Part shown: positions 1-7,474 of the stretch, piece by piece
Layout: every line of letters begins with the position of its first letter
How positions within the stretch are numbered: the stretch's first letter is position 1
NCBI GenBank assembly: GCA_903921835.1
Contig: CAIXRL010000366.1
Coordinates: forward strand, 1 to 13,351
DNA from: Candidatus Eiseniibacteriota bacterium
GTDB taxonomy: Bacteria > Eisenbacteria > RBG-16-71-46
Reading direction: 5' to 3'
Length of the DNA stretch: 13,351 nt
Notes under the pieces: generated by a model
What the model was told of the DNA's origin: nothing
Seen by the model: the letters and a program-made list of their open reading frames with translations, nothing else
Database searches by the model: none
Program-made: the position numbers and the translations under genes

Positions 1-1557
1 CACCGCCACCACGCGCGGTTCGAGCCCGAAGCGCTCGAAGAAGTGCGTGCGGCGCCCCAGCAGCAGCGGCGCCAGCGCGCGGCCGATGTTGCCGCAGCCG
101 AGCAGGATCACGTCGAGGCGGCGCGTCGTGTCCTCGCCGGTGTCGAGCCGGTGCAGCCCGAACTCCGTGTGCAGCGCGCGCACAGCGTCCGCCGCGTGCG
201 CCTCGGCCACCGCCAGCGTGATGTTGAGCTCGGAGGAACCCTGCGCGATGGCGAGCACGTTCACGCGCCGCGCGCCGAGCGCGCCGAAGACGCGCGCCGA
301 GACGCCGGGCGTATGCGCCATGCCCAGTCCCACCACGCCGACCAGCGCGACGCCAGGTCGCACCTCGACTTCGTCCACGTCGCCGCGCGAGAGATCGGCG
401 CGCAGCGCACGCTTGAGCGCGGACTCGGCGGCGAACGCCTCGTCACCGGGAACGGCCAGGCAGATCGAGGACTCGGAGCTGGACTGGCTGATCATGGTGA
501 CGCTGATGCCGCGCTCGGAGAGTGCCCCGAACACGCGCGCCGCCACGCCGGGAACGCCCGCCATGCCCTTGCCCTCGACCGAGAGCAGCGCCTGCGCGCG
601 CACGGCGGTGACCGCCTTCACCGGGTGCGAGCCGGGCGTGAACGTGCCGTCCACCAGCGTGCCGGGCTCCCCGGGCGCGAACGAGTTGCGCGTGCGCACC
701 GGGATACCCAGCCCCGCGACCGGGATCATGGTGCGCGGGTGGAGCACCTTGGCGCCGTAGAAGCTCATCTCGGCCGCTTCGCGGAAGTTGAGCTGCCGGA
801 TCACGCGCGCCTCGGGCACCACGCGCGGATCGGCCGTGAAGACGCCGCTCACGTCGGTCCAGATGGTCACCTCGTCGGCGTGCAGCGCCGCCGCGAGCAG
901 CGTGGCCGTGAGGTCCGAGCCGCCGCGGCCCAGCGTGGTGGTGGCGCCGTCGGGCGCGCGCCCGCAGAAGCCCGTCACCACGGGGATCACGCCCTGCTCG
1001 AGCAGCGGGTTGAGCGCCGCGGCCACGGTGCGGTCCGCGATGCCGGCCAGCGCGTGCGCCTCGCCGAAGTTGCCGTCCGTCTCCAGGAACGCGTCCGCGT
1101 CCAGCGCCTGCGCCGGTGTCCCGCCCGCGCGCAGCACCGCGGCCAGCAGGCGCACGGAGAGCTTCTCGCCGCTGGCCAGCACCTGGTCGCGCGTGCGCGG
1201 CGAGACCTCACGCAGCAGGCTCGCCGCGCCGAGCAGCTCGGCGAGGCGGATCGTGGTGCCCGCGACATGGGCGCGGATCGCGTCCGCTTCGTCAGCGGCG
1301 AGCGCCAGCGAACCCAGCACCTGCTCGTGCAGCTTCTGCAGATGCTCGAGGTGATCGTGCAGCTGTTCGCGATCGCCCCGGGCTGCCGCCGCGGCCGCCG
1401 CCACCAGCTCGTCGGTGACGCCGGTCACGGCGGACGCCACCGCCACGATGTGGGTGCCGTTCGCTGCGGCCGCGCGCAGGATGCCGGCGCAGCCGCCGAT
1501 GCGCGCGGCGTCGCCGACACTGGTGCCGCCGAACTTGTGGACCTCGAGACGTGGCAT
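1..1557 (-). CDS. thrA: Bifunctional aspartokinase / homoserine dehydrogenase, ThrA type (C-terminus beyond window)
   Basis: The aspartokinase half phosphorylates aspartate at the start of the lysine/threonine/methionine pathway; the homoserine dehydrogenase half reduces aspartate semialdehyde to homoserine, in the cytosol. The frame is open from 1557 to base 1, giving 519 residues against about 820 for the E. coli fusion. Seen in order: KFGGTS near residue 8, GRGGSD near 210, IWTDVSGVFTADP near 231 and FYGAKVLHPRT near 265 (kinase). Two ACT-type regulatory segments follow, each with the ARVFGAL pattern (near 340 and 420); the first carries SQSSSE. Then comes the dinucleotide-binding start of the dehydrogenase, LLGCGNIG near 485. 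The ATG at 1557 follows GGAGG by four bases. The paired ACT segments plus the dehydrogenase point to the threonine-inhibited ThrA class, but feedback inhibition is inferred. The kinase-only alternative is excluded by the dehydrogenase start. Confidence 0.95.
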   Translation of the reverse strand, partial: MPRLEVHKFGGTSVGDAARIGGCAGILRAAAANGTHIVAVASAVTGVTDELVAAAAAAARGDREQLHDHLEHLQKLHEQVLGSLALAADEADAIRAHVAGTTIRLAELLGAASLLREVSPRTRDQVLASGEKLSVRLLAAVLRAGGTPAQALDADAFLETDGNFGEAHALAGIADRTVAAALNPLLEQGVIPVVTGFCGRAPDGATTTLGRGGSDLTATLLAAALHADEVTIWTDVSGVFTADPRVVPEARVIRQLNFREAAEMSFYGAKVLHPRTMIPVAGLGIPVRTRNSFAPGEPGTLVDGTFTPGSHPVKAVTAVRAQALLSVEGKGMAGVPGVAARVFGALSERGISVTMISQSSSESSICLAVPGDEAFAAESALKRALRADLSRGDVDEVEVRPGVALVGVVGLGMAHTPGVSARVFGALGARRVNVLAIAQGSSELNITLAVAEAHAADAVRALHTEFGLHRLDTGEDTTRRLDVILLGCGNIGRALAPLLLGRRTHFFERFGLEPRVVAV

Positions 1558-1733
1558 GGAGCCTCCGAAGCCACCATGATAGCCCGGACCGTTCGCGGAC
1601 CGCGAGCCGGGGGCGCAGGCTGCGGAGTGCAGGCCGGCGTCTGGCGGCCGTCTGCGGCGGCGCGAAGTCCCGCGCGCCGTGCGAATCGCAACGTCCGCGG
1701 GCCGGAGCGCGCGGTCGCGCGGGCCGCGCAGGC

Positions 1734-2687
1734 TCAGCGCCCCGGCGCGAACGCCTCCCGGGCCCACGCCACCGTGGCGCGCGCGCCCGTGTCGAGCGGC
1801 GTCACCGCGTCGCCGAAACGCGCGCGGAAGCGTGCGTCGTCCACCCGGAATGGCTGCTCGAACTGGTACTGCATCTCGCGCAGCTCTCGCATCATCGGCA
1901 TGAACAGTCCCATGGCCGCGAGCACGAAGCCCGGCACGCGCTCGATCGCGACGGCACGGCCGAGCGTGGCCGCGAAGCGCTCGATCATCGCGCGGCTGGA
2001 CTCCGCAGGCGCCACGGGCAGCATCCACCATTGGCCGTACGCGTCATCGGGCGCTTCGCCCAGCGCCGCGAGCCCCGCCGCCACGTCGAGCGTGTAGTGG
2101 TAGGTGTGCACGATGGCCGGATCACTGAGCACCTGCGCGCTCTTGCCGGTCAGCACGCGCGGCCAGAACGCCGCGCCGAAGTACGTGCCCACGCCGCCGG
2201 GCCCGTAGAAGTCCGCCGCGCGGCCGCTTACCGCGCGCACGTCGCCGCGCCGGTGCGCCTCGAACAGCTGCGCCGCCACCCGCGCGCGCACCTCGCCCTT
2301 GCGGCTGCACGGGTTCACGGGCGTCGCCTCGTTCATCGGCGTGCCGTGCGTGTTGCCGAGCATGTAGAGGTTGTCGAGCACGACCAGCTTTGCGCCCGCG
2401 CGCCCCGCGGCGGCGGTGAGCGAGTCCATGAGCCGCGGCAGCTCGCGCGCCCAGACGCCCGCGTCGTACGCCGGGTTCATGCAGTGGTAGACCGCGCTCG
2501 CGCCGCGTGCGACCTCGGTGGCGAAGGCGGCATCGCCCGCGTCGCCGTGGCGCATCTCGACGCCTTCCGGGCCAACGCCCGCGCGGCGCACCAGGCGCAC
2601 CGCGTGTCCGTGCTCGCGCAGGACGCGGGCGAGCGGCGTGCCGATCTGGCCGGCGCCGAAGACGACGTGCGTTTCGGGTGCGCTCAT
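1734..2687 (-). CDS. NAD(P)-dependent epimerase/dehydratase-like protein (atypical extended SDR)
   Basis: A 317-residue Rossmann-fold protein, probably cytosolic. The dinucleotide-binding loop VFGAGQIG lies at residues 9-16. Typical later landmarks are VVLDNLYMLG near 102-111 and GRAADFYGPG near 155-164, and length fits the family. The classical YxxxK pair is not obvious; the corresponding stretch reads NPCSRKGEVR (125-134), so this may be an atypical member acting as a binding or regulatory protein, or using another catalytic arrangement. The substrate is unknown. I chose the ATG at 2687 because AAAGGA sits eight bases upstream and the fold begins at once. The frame stays open to 2858, but that extension is proline/arginine-rich and lies over the antitoxin gene. 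The ATG overlaps the antitoxin TGA (ATGA), so translation may be coupled. Confidence 0.8.
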   Translation of the reverse strand: MSAPETHVVFGAGQIGTPLARVLREHGHAVRLVRRAGVGPEGVEMRHGDAGDAAFATEVARGASAVYHCMNPAYDAGVWARELPRLMDSLTAAAGRAGAKLVVLDNLYMLGNTHGTPMNEATPVNPCSRKGEVRARVAAQLFEAHRRGDVRAVSGRAADFYGPGGVGTYFGAAFWPRVLTGKSAQVLSDPAIVHTYHYTLDVAAGLAALGEAPDDAYGQWWMLPVAPAESSRAMIERFAATLGRAVAIERVPGFVLAAMGLFMPMMRELREMQYQFEQPFRVDDARFRARFGDAVTPLDTGARATVAWAREAFAPGR

Positions 2688-3175
2688 GGGGTGCGTCCTT
2701 TGGAGGGCGTGCGAGGGGACCTTCTGATGCCGGGGCGTGCGACAGGGGTGCGACGAACTCGCGTGGCCTGCGGTCGCGCTTGCGAGGCCGACGTGGCTGG
2801 CCGCGCGTTGCCGTTGCGCACGCGCAAGCGGCCGGGGCGGGGGCGGCTTGATTCGCACGCGGTGACCATGATGTCCACGTCCTGTCCGAGGGCGTTGAGG
2901 AACCGAATGAGCCGGTCTGAAGAGAACCTGTTCAGGCGACCCCGGAGGAGATCCGAGACACCGGGCTGGTCAATGCCGAGGATCTCCGCCGCCCGCTTCT
3001 GCGTCAGGCGGCGCGCGGAAATGGTCTGGGTGATGTGAAAGACCAGTCCAGCCTTGGCCAGCAGTACATCCGCATCGGGGAAGCCGAGATCCGCAAAAAC
3101 GTTTCCGCAACTGGCCTCGACGATGATCTCGGGCCCCGTCCTGCTCCTGTTCTTCCTAGCGGGCTTGCTGGTCAT
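2684..3175 (-). CDS. XRE-family HTH antitoxin (HigA-like) with long basic C-terminal tail
   Basis: A 163-residue DNA-binding protein, proposed antitoxin of the toxin gene just upstream. The segment NVFADLGFPDADVLLAKAGL (25-44) and the helix-turn-helix LTQKRAAEILGIDQPGVSDLLRG (57-79), followed by FSSDRLIRFLNALGQDVDIMV, match the short XRE antitoxins paired with Gp49/RelE-type toxins. Such proteins usually end near GRLRV, here residues 116-120. The remaining ~43 residues are low-complexity Arg/Pro/Ala sequence that looks like translated non-coding DNA, so the ancestral stop may have been lost. The ATG at 3175 has GGAG seven bases upstream and lies 20 bases inside the toxin gene. The TGA overlaps the ATG of the next gene. 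In this family the antitoxin normally neutralises the toxin and represses the shared promoter; this is inferred here. Confidence 0.85.
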   Translation of the reverse strand: MTSKPARKNRSRTGPEIIVEASCGNVFADLGFPDADVLLAKAGLVFHITQTISARRLTQKRAAEILGIDQPGVSDLLRGRLNRFSSDRLIRFLNALGQDVDIMVTACESSRPRPGRLRVRNGNARPATSASQARPQATRVRRTPVARPGIRRSPRTPSKGRTP

Positions 3176-3527
3176 GGTGTCGCTCCGCTCGTTTGAGCCG
3201 CTCCCGTATGAGCGCCAGATGGCGCCGAGGTGTCTGGATACCGCGGGTGGATTTCTTCTGGAACGTGTGGAGAACATAGATCGCCCTGATGAACCGAACC
3301 GTGTACACGGCACGATAGGTTGCTCCGTCGAAGTTCGCGGTGACCTCGAGAACTCCGGCCCCTCCGAAGCCCTGCAGAGGTCTTGCGCTGGCATCCCTCC
3401 CTCTTCGTTGCGCGGTATACAGCGCAACGCCGATGGCGTGCTGCACCTCTTCAGGGAAGCCTCGAAGGTCCGTACGGGACGATCCGATCCACTGCACGGG
3501 AGTCAACCGAACAACCTTTCGAACCAT
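3156..3527 (-). CDS. RelE/ParE-superfamily toxin (phage Gp49/HigB-like)
   Basis: A 123-residue basic protein, full length for the family. The core YRAVYTVRFIRAIYVLHTFQKKS (71-93) followed by TRGIQTPRRHLALIRERLK is the recognisable Gp49/HigB pattern: central beta strands, a conserved F-x-KK segment, then a C-terminal helix with R-rich positions. Relatives cleave mRNA on the ribosome or otherwise block growth; activity here is inferred. The toxin gene precedes and overlaps the antitoxin by 20 bases, the HigBA-type order. I chose the ATG at 3527 because it starts the recognisable protein; no clear Shine-Dalgarno sequence precedes it, and the open frame reaches 3683 through unconvincing sequence. 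Base composition is visibly less GC-rich than thrA or selB, consistent with acquisition by transfer. It is divergent from selB. Confidence 0.85.
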   Translation of the reverse strand: MVRKVVRLTPVQWIGSSRTDLRGFPEEVQHAIGVALYTAQRRGRDASARPLQGFGGAGVLEVTANFDGATYRAVYTVRFIRAIYVLHTFQKKSTRGIQTPRRHLALIRERLKRAERHHDQQAR

Positions 3528-3655
3528 GGCAACACTGCCATATCTCCGCAAGGCAGGAATCTCCTGCTTCGTGCGGGGGCGGGACGGGTTCGCGGGGCTG
3601 TGCACCGCAGCGGCTCGGGAGGCCGCCGGGACCGGGGAGGTCCTTGCGCGACGGA

Positions 3656-3728
3656 AGGCAGGAGCCCGTGCGGGGCCGGTCAAGACGCGTGTATCGCGCC
3701 GCAGACGTGCGGCCCCAGCGCCCTGCCT
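3656..3728 (+). promoter_or_regulatory. Foldable leader region just upstream of selB
   Basis: Two nested perfect seven-base stems are visible: AGGCAGG 3656-3662 with CCTGCCT 3722-3728, and GGGGCCG 3672-3678 with CGGCCCC 3710-3716. Between the inner arms sits CGCG-TGTAT-CGCG (3686-3698). A six-base hairpin GCCGCA-GACG-TGCGGC (3698-3713) would compete with the inner stem. The structure ends 17 bases before the selB ATG, and selB shows no Shine-Dalgarno sequence, so folding could affect initiation. E. coli selAB is known to carry a SECIS-like leader element; similarity in role is speculation, since no SECIS loop motif was recognised. High GC makes chance pairing likely, hence the low confidence. 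Confidence 0.35.
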
Positions 3729-3744
3729 CTAGAATGCGCGCACC

Positions 3745-5655
3745 ATGTCCAGCGCCCCCGTGAACCGTCCCGAACGCCTCGCCATCGTCGGTACCGCCGG
3801 CCACATCGACCACGGCAAGACCGCGCTCGTGCGCCGGCTGACCGGCGTGGACACCGACCGGCTGCCCGAGGAGAAGAAGCGCGGCATCAGCATCGACCTG
3901 GGCTTCGCGCCGCTGGTGACGCCCGCGGGCGTGCGCGTCGGGCTGGTGGACGTGCCCGGTCACGAGCGCTTCGTGAAGAACATGCTCGCCGGCGTGGGCG
4001 GCATCGACCTGGTGTTGCTGGTGATCGCCGCCGACGAAGGCGTCATGCCGCAGACGCGCGAGCATCTCGCCATCGTGAAGCTGCTCGGGGTCAAGCGCGG
4101 CGTGATCGTGCTGACCAAGCGCGACCTGGTGGAAGCCGAGTGGTGCGCGCTCGTCGCGAAGGACGTCCGCGCGCTGGTGGCCGGCTGCGCGCTGGCCGAC
4201 GCGACCATCGTGGAGTTCAGCGCCACCACCGGCGCCGGCCAGGAACAGTTGCTCGCCGCCATGGACGAAGCGCTCGCCTCGCTGCCTGCGCGCCCGGTGG
4301 AGGAGCCCGCGCGGCTGCCCGTGGACCGCGTGTTCACCGTGGAGGGCTTCGGTACCGTGGTGACCGGCACGCTGTGGCGCGGCACCATCCGCACGGGCGA
4401 CGCGCTGCAGTTGATGCCCGGCGAGCGCGATGTGCGCGTGCGCCGCGTGCAGGTGCACGGCGAGACCGTCGAGGTGGCGCGCGCCGGCCAGCGCACCGCC
4501 GTGGCGCTGCACGGCGTGGAGAAGGAAGCCGTGGAGCGCGGCGACACGCTGCTCGCGCCTGGCTCGTTGCGCGGCTCGCGCATTCTCGACGTGCGCTTCG
4601 AGCTGCTGGGTGACGTGGCGCGCGAGTGGAAGGTGGACCAGCGCGTGCGCTTTCACCTGGGCGCGAGCGAGATCATCGGGCGGTTGGTGCTGTTCGCCGA
4701 CGCGCCGCTGCACGCCGGCGAAAGCGCGCTGGGGCAGCTGCGGCTGGAGAAGGCCGCCGTCGCCGCACGCGGCGACCGGTTCGTGATCCGCACGTACTCG
4801 CCCAGCCGCACCGTGGGCGGCGGCAGCGTGATCGAGCCCGTCGCCGAGCGCCGCCGGAGAGCCGCCGCCGGCCTGGAGCAAATGGAGGTGCACGAGAGCG
4901 GTTCGCTCGAAGCGCGCCTGATCGAGAAGCTCGCCGGCATGCCGAAGATCGCCAGCACCGAGCAGCTCGCGCAGGCCGTGGGGGAGGGCGTCGCGCAGGT
5001 CGGCGAGGCGCTGGCGCGGCTCGCCGCCGAGGGCAGCGTCGCCACGCCCGGCCAGGGCCGCTGGATCGGCGATGACCGTTGGACCAGCGCCAGAGAGCGG
5101 ATCGAGCACGACGTGCGCGAGTACGCCGAGGCGCACCCCGCGCGCTACGGGATCATGAAGGGCGAGCTCAAGAGCGCGCTCAAGGCCACGCTGGACGGCG
5201 GCGTGTTCGACGCCGCGTTCGCGTCGCTGGTGGCGGACGCCACCATTGAGCAGACCGGCGAGCGCGTGCGCCCCGCCGGAGTGCCGTGGGAACCGCCCGC
5301 CGAGGTCGTGCGGCTGCTGGAGGGCGTGGAAGCCGAACTCGAGGCCGCCGGCTTCCTGGTGCCCGATGTGGCGCACTGGCACAAGCGCCTCGGCCAGGCC
5401 GCCGCGGAAGTCGCCGCGCTCGGCTACTTCATGGGCCGGCTCGTGCGCGTCTCGCAGGAGCTGACGTACACCGTGGGGCAGATGACGCGACTGCGGGCCC
5501 TGCTCGACGATTGGTTCGCGTCACACGCGGCGCTTACGGTCGCGGACTTCCGCTCGTTCACCGACGCGTCCCGCAAGTACGCCGTGCCGCTGCTCGAGCA
5601 CGCGGACCGCGTCGGCTGGACGGTGCGGGTGGGGGATGAGAGGCGGAAGGGGTAG
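3745..5655 (+). CDS. selB: Selenocysteine-specific translation elongation factor SelB
   Basis: SelB is the GTPase that brings Sec-tRNA(Sec) to the ribosome at UGA codons marked by a SECIS hairpin. At 636 residues it is full length (E. coli about 614). GTPase motifs: GHIDHGKT at 19-26, RGISIDLGF at 46-54 (the SelB form of switch I), DVPGH at 69-73, TKRD at 124-127 and SAT at 159-161. Beta-barrel domains follow (GFGTVVTGTLWRG near 201-213; YSPSRTVGGGSVIEP near 351-365). From about 385 the helical remainder corresponds to the winged-helix repeats that bind SECIS RNA. The ATG is fixed by an in-frame TAG at 3730-3732. No Shine-Dalgarno sequence is seen. selA, selC and selD are not in the window. 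The gene is convergent with the HNH gene, with a 23-base gap that includes a seven-G run. Confidence 0.97.
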   Translation: MSSAPVNRPERLAIVGTAGHIDHGKTALVRRLTGVDTDRLPEEKKRGISIDLGFAPLVTPAGVRVGLVDVPGHERFVKNMLAGVGGIDLVLLVIAADEGVMPQTREHLAIVKLLGVKRGVIVLTKRDLVEAEWCALVAKDVRALVAGCALADATIVEFSATTGAGQEQLLAAMDEALASLPARPVEEPARLPVDRVFTVEGFGTVVTGTLWRGTIRTGDALQLMPGERDVRVRRVQVHGETVEVARAGQRTAVALHGVEKEAVERGDTLLAPGSLRGSRILDVRFELLGDVAREWKVDQRVRFHLGASEIIGRLVLFADAPLHAGESALGQLRLEKAAVAARGDRFVIRTYSPSRTVGGGSVIEPVAERRRRAAAGLEQMEVHESGSLEARLIEKLAGMPKIASTEQLAQAVGEGVAQVGEALARLAAEGSVATPGQGRWIGDDRWTSARERIEHDVREYAEAHPARYGIMKGELKSALKATLDGGVFDAAFASLVADATIEQTGERVRPAGVPWEPPAEVVRLLEGVEAELEAAGFLVPDVAHWHKRLGQAAAEVAALGYFMGRLVRVSQELTYTVGQMTRLRALLDDWFASHAALTVADFRSFTDASRKYAVPLLEHADRVGWTVRVGDERRKG

Positions 5656-5678
5656 GGGGGGCGCTCTTCCGACCACGA

Positions 5679-6601
5679 CTAGCCTGCTCGCTTGAACTCC
5701 GCGTATCGCTCGCTCAAGAACTCCTCATTGGGTCGGAGCCCCTTCGACTTCGGGACGTACAGGAGATGCTGGCCGTCGAGTTCCTGCAAGCCGTGCTTGA
5801 GCATTGGCCCGTCCACCTCTCGCAGGATGTCCTCTCGAATCTCAACGACAAGTGACGGATTGATCCCGAGGATGTTCTGGTCGAATGCGGCGTGGTGGAG
5901 CTTGCACAGGGCAAGGCCATTGGAGACCCATGGTTCACCTCTTGGGTGCCCATCAGGGAGGATGTGCGCAGCTCGAGCAGCCCAGGGTGCTTGAGATTGC
6001 AGATAGCGCAGCACTCCCGGTACGCGCGCAAGACCCGCTCTCGGAAGCTCTGTTGATGAAGACGGCGCTGGGCCGTCGTTGTGACGTACAGCCTCCTAGC
6101 CTCCTTGTGGCTCTCGGCCACATCACCGGCCGCGGCCTCTCGAGAGACCTGCCGGTCATCGACGGCCACTGTGAACGCGAGCTCCTCTTGATCGTCCCCG
6201 ACGATGAACACGGGGTACTCAGCGGCATACTGGCCCTTGACCAGTCCGACGAAGTAGATGAGCGGAAGCTGCATCTGCATCGCAAGACGAAGTCCACGGT
6301 TGTCACGGTGCGTGGGGTCGGTACCTCTGTACCTGTAGTTGATCAAGCCGTCGGCCCGGATCGAGTCCTCATACGGCCTTCGCTTGCCTTCTTCGATGGC
6401 GACCGTCGTGAAGCTGATCGGGAAGTCCAGTACGGCTGGCTTCCAAATCCCGGAAGGGCCAACCAAGGGCACCCGACGCCCGACATACTCAAATCCTGAT
6501 TCCAGCAACTCTCTGGGCAGCGCCGACCCATGAGACTTCTTCGCCTCATCAAGGAACTGGAAGGCTCGATTGCGGACATCGGCATCTGTGGCTCGGTCCA
6601 T
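5679..6601 (-). pseudogene. HNH endonuclease, restriction-like, broken by a one-base frameshift
   Basis: The N-terminal part (from the ATG at 6601, AGAGG about ten bases upstream) runs in frame to LKHPGLLE at residue 210. The family sequence then continues in another frame as AAHILPDG... to the TAG at 5679. Adding one base near 5971-5975 (CTCGA|GCT) restores about 307 residues. The N-terminal domain has VPLVGPSGIWKP, INYRYRGTDP and VFIVGDD, typical of a widespread family of HNH proteins of restriction type; it may be a modified-base or DNA-recognition module, which is inference. The nuclease core has CAIC (198-201), AAH after the shift, then SNGLALCKLHHAAFD, giving the H, N and H positions and metal-binding cysteines. 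Read literally the first frame runs on to 5714 as unrelated sequence and would lack the active site. Lower GC than the flanks suggests transfer. A sequencing error is the main alternative. Confidence 0.85.
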
Positions 6602-6651
6602 TCCCGTGTTCCCTCTTGACTCGCCTCTCACTCCCAGGCCAGGTTGTCCGC

Positions 6652-6879
6652 ATGTCCGCTGAGCGAATGTCCAAGGCCACCGTAGACGTTCTCGCGGCCG
6701 ACCTCGAGTTGGCTTTCGCCTTCTACTGTGCTGCGTCCGAGGTCGTGGACGACTTCGAGGACTACGGGTCGCACTTGGTGGGCACCGAAACCAGCGATCA
6801 CGACGAGCGGACACCGATCGGAAAGCTGCCAACCGCCCGCAACGAGATCATCGATCGCTTGCGCGAACCGCCGGCGTAG
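6652..6879 (+). CDS. Small acidic hypothetical protein, divergent from the HNH gene
   Basis: A 75-residue reading frame with no family I recognise. Support is modest: third codon positions are mostly G or C, composition is protein-like and acidic (DVLAADLELAF, EVVDDFEDYG, ETSDHDERTP), and the opposite-strand frames here look like translated noise. No signal peptide or membrane segment is seen. ATG 6652 has CCAGG eight bases upstream; an in-frame ATG at 6667 and a TTG at 6616 are alternatives. It starts 50 bases from the HNH start in the opposite direction, so the two could share a promoter region. A partner or regulatory role is only a guess. It ends eight bases before the convergent membrane-protein gene. 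Confidence 0.42.
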   Translation: MSAERMSKATVDVLAADLELAFAFYCAASEVVDDFEDYGSHLVGTETSDHDERTPIGKLPTARNEIIDRLREPPA

Positions 6880-6887
6880 CCGCCCCC

Positions 6888-7403
6888 TCACATCCGCAGC
6901 AGAAACCTCCCCGCCCCTCCAATCGTCACCGCCGCCTCGACGCCCGCTGCGATCCACAGCAGCGTCTTCGCCCGCTTGCCGGCGGCCATCAGCGCCGCGA
7001 CGGCGAACACGATCGCGAGCAGTGGCGAGCCGACCAGGCGGAAGAGGGCGGCCAGCGCGAACAGGCCCAACTCGGGGTGGTGACCCTTCAGATTCCCCGC
7101 CCACAGGAACAACGCGCCGCACACGGGGCCGGTGATCGCAAACGCCAGGCCGAGGTGCGACAGCACGCGCCACGCGGGTTCGCTCTTGCGGATGAACCAC
7201 AGCGCCAGGCCGGTGGGCACCAGCGCGGCCACTCCGAGCGCCGTGAAAACGTACATCGCGCTGCCGAACGCGTACATGCCGCCGGAGGTGTCCACGCCGG
7301 GCTTGTTGACGGCGGCTTCGTACGCGTAGCCGGCGATCACGGCGGCGACCACCGAGAGCGCGTAGCCAATCAGTACGACAGCGACCTTCGTCATTCGATT
7401 CAT
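6888..7403 (-). CDS. Small multi-spanning membrane protein, paralogue of the gene upstream
   Basis: A 171-residue hydrophobic protein with about five predicted membrane segments (roughly 7-28, 49-70, 82-102, 113-141 and 146-166). No family or function is recognised. It shares with the next gene upstream the motifs SGGMYAFGS (40-48), ALVPTGL (60-66) and HPELG (109-113) at matching positions, so the two are tandem duplicates. I chose the ATG at 7403 because its upstream sequence AGGACGAC-ATGAA is the same as at the paralogue's start; a TTG at 7421 also lies in frame. It is the last gene of a minus-strand run, 71 bases after its paralogue. It most likely sits in the inner membrane; the role is unknown. 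Confidence 0.77.
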   Translation of the reverse strand: MNRMTKVAVVLIGYALSVVAAVIAGYAYEAAVNKPGVDTSGGMYAFGSAMYVFTALGVAALVPTGLALWFIRKSEPAWRVLSHLGLAFAITGPVCGALFLWAGNLKGHHPELGLFALAALFRLVGSPLLAIVFAVAALMAAGKRAKTLLWIAAGVEAAVTIGGAGRFLLRM

Positions 7404-7474
7404 GTCGTCCTCATGCGGCAAGAAGGCTCATGAGTGCGTGCGTCCGAGGAGAGCGCAGCCTTGACTCGCTTCCC

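Noticed and set aside
1701..1730. GC hairpin just after the epimerase-like gene
   Set aside because: CGCGC-GGTC-GCGCG gives only five pairs, no T-run follows on the minus strand, and such short dyads are common by chance in this base composition.
43..2097. Long plus-strand open frame of 684 residues opposite thrA
   Set aside because: It is Arg/His/Ala-rich antisense of the aspartokinase fusion, whose motifs are unmistakable on the minus strand. Long shadow frames are expected at this GC content.
2688..2858. N-terminal extension of the epimerase-like protein
   Set aside because: The sequence is Pro/Arg/His-rich, lies over the antitoxin frame, and the Rossmann fold starts right after the ATG at 2687.
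3656..3728. Cloverleaf-like fold of tRNA size, possible selC
   Set aside because: A seven-base outer stem spans about 73 bases, but there is no seven-base anticodon loop, no TTCGA-type T-loop, no CCA end, and the length is short for tRNA(Sec).
3451..5382. Long minus-strand open frame of 643 residues across selB
   Set aside because: It is antisense to selB and rich in His, Ala and Arg with no recognisable domain. selB on the plus strand has all GTPase motifs.
5714..5970. In-frame continuation of the HNH N-terminal ORF
   Set aside because: After LLE this frame is Ser/Arg/Thr-rich noise, whereas another frame carries the conserved HNH core.
6628..7200. Minus-strand 190-residue frame over the small ORF and membrane-protein gene
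   Set aside because: It overlaps the membrane-protein gene in another frame and shows Arg/Gly-rich shadow composition.
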